The position numbers and the translations under genes were made by a program. Below the pieces are notes generated by a model. That model searched no databases. It worked only from the letters and a program-made list of their open reading frames with translations, and was not told the origin of the DNA. Positions 6,270-8,434 of a DNA stretch of 8,434 bases are shown here, piece after piece. Source of the DNA: Candidatus Kuenenia stuttgartensis (GTDB lineage Bacteria > Planctomycetota > Planctomycetia > Isosphaerales > Isosphaeraceae); NCBI GenBank assembly GCA_945872325.1, contig CAMBZY010000118.1, positions 1-8,434 on the forward strand, given 5' to 3'. How positions within the stretch are numbered: the stretch's first letter is position 1; each line of letters begins with the position of its first letter.

Positions 6270-6767
6270 ATGGCGGATAATCACTCGTTTGACATCGTCA
6301 GTGAAATCAACGACGTCGAAATGCACAACGCCGTGACGCAGGCCCAGCATGAAATCGCTGTAAGATACGACTTCAAAGGCACTAAAGCGAACATCGACTG
6401 GGACAAAAAGAATCACACCCTCACTCTTCTGGCAGACCACAAAGGCCAGCTCGACACCGTCATTCAAGTCCTTAAAGAGAAAATGGCCAAGCGAGGGGTC
6501 GCCGTCAACGCCATCAAACGTGGCAAAATCGAAGAAGCTTCGCACGACTCCGTCCGCGAAACCATGACCATGCACCGAGGTATCGAAACCGACGACGCCC
6601 GCACCATGGTCAAAGCCATCAAAGGGTTAGGCATGAAAGTCCAAGCCCAGATCATGGACGAAAAGGTCCGCGTGACTGCCAAAAAAATCGACGAACTCCA
6701 AGCCGTCATCGCTCACTTCAAAGCCAATAACCCCGGCTTCCCACTCCAGTTCATCAACTTGCAGTGA
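6270..6767 (+). CDS. yajQ: YajQ family nucleotide-binding protein
   Basis: Small cytosolic protein (165 residues, the usual family length of about 160) of the YajQ/UPF0234 family. Members bind nucleotides or RNA, and the Xanthomonas member binds cyclic di-GMP and acts with a transcription factor. Family signatures are clear: SFDIVSEIN at the start, N-A-V.QA..EI..RYDFKG (20-37), the KRG segment before the first domain junction, QGIE-like HRGIETDDAR (102-111), KAIK..GMKVQAQI (114-128), VRVTAKKIDELQAVIA (133-148) and the closing PLQFIN. These cover both ferredoxin-like halves, so the gene is intact. A GAGG lies 13 nt before the ATG, a rather long spacing. It stands alone between divergent rpsA and the repeat region. 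Whether this protein senses cyclic di-GMP cannot be told from sequence. Confidence 0.95.
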   Translation: MADNHSFDIVSEINDVEMHNAVTQAQHEIAVRYDFKGTKANIDWDKKNHTLTLLADHKGQLDTVIQVLKEKMAKRGVAVNAIKRGKIEEASHDSVRETMTMHRGIETDDARTMVKAIKGLGMKVQAQIMDEKVRVTAKKIDELQAVIAHFKANNPGFPLQFINLQ

Positions 6768-6788
6768 TCAGGCCACCTTTTAAATGTA
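6768..6788. other. Short spacer after yajQ
   Basis: This stretch follows the yajQ stop and runs straight into the repeat array. I see no terminator hairpin for yajQ here, so its message may run into the repeats. Confidence 0.4.
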
Positions 6789-6810
6789 GGTCGAATTCAA
6801 CCGCACATCT

Positions 6811-6960
6811 CGTTTTGTTCCAGCAACGAAACTCACTGGTATATAACGACTTGTGCTGACAGTTCTAACGCTGGAAATTGTGCCCATCTGCGTCTCCCCA
6901 GAGGGTAACGATTCTCTGTTGTCGGTTGACGTTTCCAAGCCGAACTTGAAGCACCGATTC
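6811..6960. repeat. Repeat unit 1 (150 bp)
   Basis: The most divergent of the three adjacent units, lacking the 11-nt insert. Its core inverted repeat is GTTTTGTT / AACGAAAC, changed from the other units yet still pairing over 8 positions through one G-T pair. Confidence 0.8.
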
Positions 6961-7121
6961 CGTTTTGTTCCAGCGACAAAACTCACTGATATAAAACGAC
7001 TTGCGCCGAATGATTTGACGCTGAAAATCGTGCCCATCCGCGTGTCTTCGAACTGTTGCCAGAGGGTAACGATTCCCTGTCGTCGTTTGACGTTTCCAAG
7101 CCGAACTTGAAGCACCCATTC
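6961..7121. repeat. Repeat unit 2 (161 bp)
   Basis: Nearly identical to unit 3 over the first 90 bases. The core hairpin GTTTTGT / ACAAAAC is perfect over 7 bp. Its second half (GAGGGTAACG to GAACTTGAAGCACC) closely matches unit 1, apart from the insert before it. Confidence 0.85.
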
Positions 7122-7282
7122 CGTTTTGTTCCAGCGACAAAACTCACTGGTATAAAACGACTTGCGCCAACTGATCTGACGCTGAAAATCGTGCCCATCC
7201 GCATGTCTCCAGAGTGTTGCCAGAGGGTAACGATTCCCGGTTATTGTTTCACGTTGCAAAGCCGAATGGCTCATGCCGGATT
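7122..7282. repeat. Repeat unit 3 (about 161 bp, decaying at the right end)
   Basis: The first 120 bases match unit 2 closely. After GAGGGTAACGATTCCC the match fades, with the last recognisable piece being GCAAAGCCGAA (7257-7267). The core hairpin is intact. This unit alone can also form an alternative outer pairing, CGTTTT with AAAACG, enclosing CCAG/CTGG. Confidence 0.8.
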
Positions 7283-7420
7283 GGTGGGATGGTGGTAAAA
7301 GTTAACTTCTTATTGGCTTACGAGTACCATGGGCGTTGCCCAAGCCTGATATGGACCGTGCCTTTGGCCCTAAAACCAGATCATATTCAATACCATCCCC
7401 CGGAATCCGGTATGAGCAAG

Positions 7421-7488
7421 TCGAACCTGATCCAACGATTCCGTTTTGTACCAGCGACAAAAAGTATTGGCGTATAAGGACTTGCACT
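7421..7488. repeat. Degenerate fourth repeat core
   Basis: TCGAACCTGA, CGATTCCGTTTTGTACCAGC and GACAAAA, followed by a changed TATTGGCGTATAAGGACTTGCA, clearly match the end of one unit and the core of the next. The core starts at 7442, exactly 320 bp after unit 3, or twice about 160. The 6-bp inverted repeat TTTTGT/ACAAAA survives. A further 7-bp inverted repeat, CGGAATC (7401-7407) with GATTCCG (7437-7443), overlaps its left edge. Confidence 0.7.
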
Positions 7489-7760
7489 GTTCTTTTTTGC
7501 TCTGAAACACAGGCCAGAATCGGCGTTAGAAGAACGTTGATTGATTTAATGGACGCCATGGCCAAACCTCCCAGTCATTAAAGTTGATCTAATCCGGCTA
7601 ATCGTCTCAGCGTCTCGATTCGTCACGAACTTCCACCGATTCAGGTCGACGGTCTCTGTCGATTAATATCCATGATGCTCGACGTTCGGCGCCTCTACCA
7701 AGGCTCAGTCGTCTGGTAATCAAAAAAACACGTTGGACAGCTTCCCGAAGGAGTGGGATC
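7489..7760. other. Leader region of the RdgC-like gene, no gene seen
   Basis: I find no convincing ORF, RNA gene or clear -35/-10 pair here. Small features are an inverted repeat TCGAC (7646-7650) / GTCGA (7658-7662) and the ribosome binding site AAGGAG (7748-7753). The promoter of the RdgC-like gene should lie in this stretch. Confidence 0.4.
7748..7753 (+). promoter_or_regulatory. Shine-Dalgarno site of the RdgC-like gene
   Basis: AAGGAG lies 7 nt before the ATG at 7761 and fixes that start; it is the strongest ribosome binding site in the window. Confidence 0.8.
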
Positions 7761-8434
7761 ATGGCTTTTTTCAATGGTCGCGTCAGTTTTGTCCGATTCG
7801 CTGTCGAAGGTGTTGCCACAGCACCTTTTGGTGACGAAACGATTGAAAAGCTCACTCAAAACGCGATCGGTAAGTACGGCACCATCGAATCCCAGGATGG
7901 GGTCAGCATCGGATTCAACGGTGGCCGCCACCTTCTGGATTCCGAAATCAGTTTTGAGAACAATGTTTACGACGATTGTCTGCACCTCGGCATGAGGTTC
8001 GATGTCGATAAAATTCCGTCCAACATTCTGAAGGCTTACACCGAGATCGAAATCAAAGCCCTTTCATCTGGTAACCCCTCCGGTCGACCAACGAAAGATC
8101 AAAAGGAAGAGGCCAAAGAGTCGGCACTGGCCCGTGCCCAGGCCGAGGCTGCCGATGGTCGATATCGCCGTATGGCCATGCATCCGCTGATGTGGGATCA
8201 ATCAAGCCAAACCCTTTACAGCTCAGCCAGTTCCGCCAATGTGCTGGACCGTGTTGCACCACTGTTTCGCGACACCTTCGGAGGCGATCTCCACATCGTA
8301 ACTGCTGGCCGACTGGCCGCTGGCCTGGCTACAAAGCTCGGCCTGACGATGCCTTATGGCGATCCAGCCAAGTTCACCGTTTTTGCGGACGGGCACGAAG
8401 AAGGGGCAATCTCCTGGGCTGATCCCGAAAGTCA
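7761..8434 (+). CDS. RdgC-like recombination-associated protein (3'-truncated by window)
   Basis: The frame runs from ATG 7761 to the window end (224 residues, no stop). It resembles the RdgC family (recombination-associated proteins that form DNA-binding rings and restrain RecA in proteobacteria). The N-terminus, MAFFNGRVSFVRFAVEG, begins with a beta-strand motif like the start of RdgC. The strongest match is around residues 90-165: a charged helix (NPSGRPTKDQKEEAKESALA), then RYRRMAMHPLMWDQSSQTLY and SSANVLDRVAPLFRDTFG. This is the same order as RdgC's helix, the R-F...W-D strand and the V..A...LR..LG segment. RdgC is about 300 residues in E. coli, so more of the protein probably lies outside. 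The call is from remembered family patterns, not a search. It stands alone after the repeat array with its own strong ribosome binding site. Confidence 0.7.
   Translation, partial: MAFFNGRVSFVRFAVEGVATAPFGDETIEKLTQNAIGKYGTIESQDGVSIGFNGGRHLLDSEISFENNVYDDCLHLGMRFDVDKIPSNILKAYTEIEIKALSSGNPSGRPTKDQKEEAKESALARAQAEAADGRYRRMAMHPLMWDQSSQTLYSSASSANVLDRVAPLFRDTFGGDLHIVTAGRLAAGLATKLGLTMPYGDPAKFTVFADGHEEGAISWADPES

Larger units (their letters stand above)
6789..7282. repeat. Tandem repeat array, three units of about 150-161 bp
   Basis: Three direct copies start their conserved core (CGTTTTGTTCCAGC) at 6811, 6961 and 7122. Each unit then contains ACTCACTG.TAT, AACGACTTG, ACGCTG.AAAT, GTGCCCATC, GAGGGTAACGATTC, then GTTTGACGTTTCCAAGCCGAACTTGAA (written here as separate short blocks along the unit) before the next core. 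The bases before the first core (from about 6789) already resemble the end of a unit. Units 2 and 3 carry an extra 11-nt segment ending in TGTTGC before GAGGGTAACG that unit 1 lacks, which explains 150 against 161 bp. Frames are broken between units and differences are not confined to third codon positions, so this is most likely non-coding DNA. It does not resemble a CRISPR, an IS end or a REP/BIME that I know. Confidence 0.85.

Noticed and set aside
6780..7274. Minus-strand open frame of 164 codons through the repeats, with repeating SFVAGTKRN
   Set aside because: The internal repetition simply mirrors the DNA repeats, the unit length changes (150 and 161) shift frame, changes are not concentrated at third positions, and no ribosome binding site or domain is seen.
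6853..7298. Plus-strand open frames in the repeats (FRFVPATKLT...)
   Set aside because: The frame breaks at the 11-nt insert and unit 1 has an in-frame TAA in the matching segment, so no continuous protein is supported.
6789..7488. CRISPR array
   Set aside because: Units are about 160 bp with no alternation of short identical repeats and unique spacers, and no cas genes are nearby.
7302..7581. Small open frames on both strands between the repeats and the RdgC-like gene
   Set aside because: No ribosome binding site, no recognisable motif, and they overlap the degenerate repeat core.

Overview
The window looks like a chromosomal segment of a planctomycete (Planctomycetota, possibly Gemmataceae or a relative). 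This rests on a secreted protein with a VPEP...RRR PEP-CTERM tail, a six-domain ribosomal protein S1 with a long acidic C-terminal tail, a short RpoD-like sigma factor in its own transcription unit, and an RdgC-like protein of a type I associate with planctomycetes. The assignment comes from protein character only; no 16S or search result supports it.

Layout, left to right. The 3' end of a prolyl oligopeptidase gene (1-705, +) ends at a strong terminator. A dyad-rich leader (790-960) precedes a PEP-CTERM protein gene (977-1951, +), which ends at a large hairpin shared with a converging gene. Three genes then lie on the minus strand: rpsA (6027-4225), an RpoD-family sigma factor (3736-2900) and a SAM-dependent methyltransferase (2792-2076). 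A rho-independent terminator follows rpsA and another follows the sigma gene, so they look like separate transcription units, although the methyltransferase begins only about 20 nt after the sigma terminator. The 490-nt gap between rpsA and the sigma gene holds a candidate sigma promoter, an operator-like dyad and a possible 18-codon ORF on the opposite strand. Divergent from rpsA is a YajQ-family gene (6270-6767, +). The last gene is the start of an RdgC-like gene (7761-end, +), cut by the window edge.

The roughly 1 kb between yajQ and the RdgC-like gene is the least ordinary part. It contains three clear tandem copies of a 150-161 bp unit (about 6789-7282) and a degenerate fourth core at 7421-7488, 320 bp (two periods) beyond the third. 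Each core carries an inverted repeat that survives base changes. I find no convincing protein gene there.

Functionally most genes are housekeeping (translation, transcription initiation, nucleotide-binding, recombination control) or ordinary accessory (peptidase, methyltransferase, secreted surface protein). I do not see a recognisable defence system, biosynthetic cluster, CRISPR array, IS element, tRNA or rRNA. The best candidates for something undescribed are the repeat array, the PEP-CTERM protein with its unusual N-terminal extension and dyad-rich leader, and the small ORF near rpsA.
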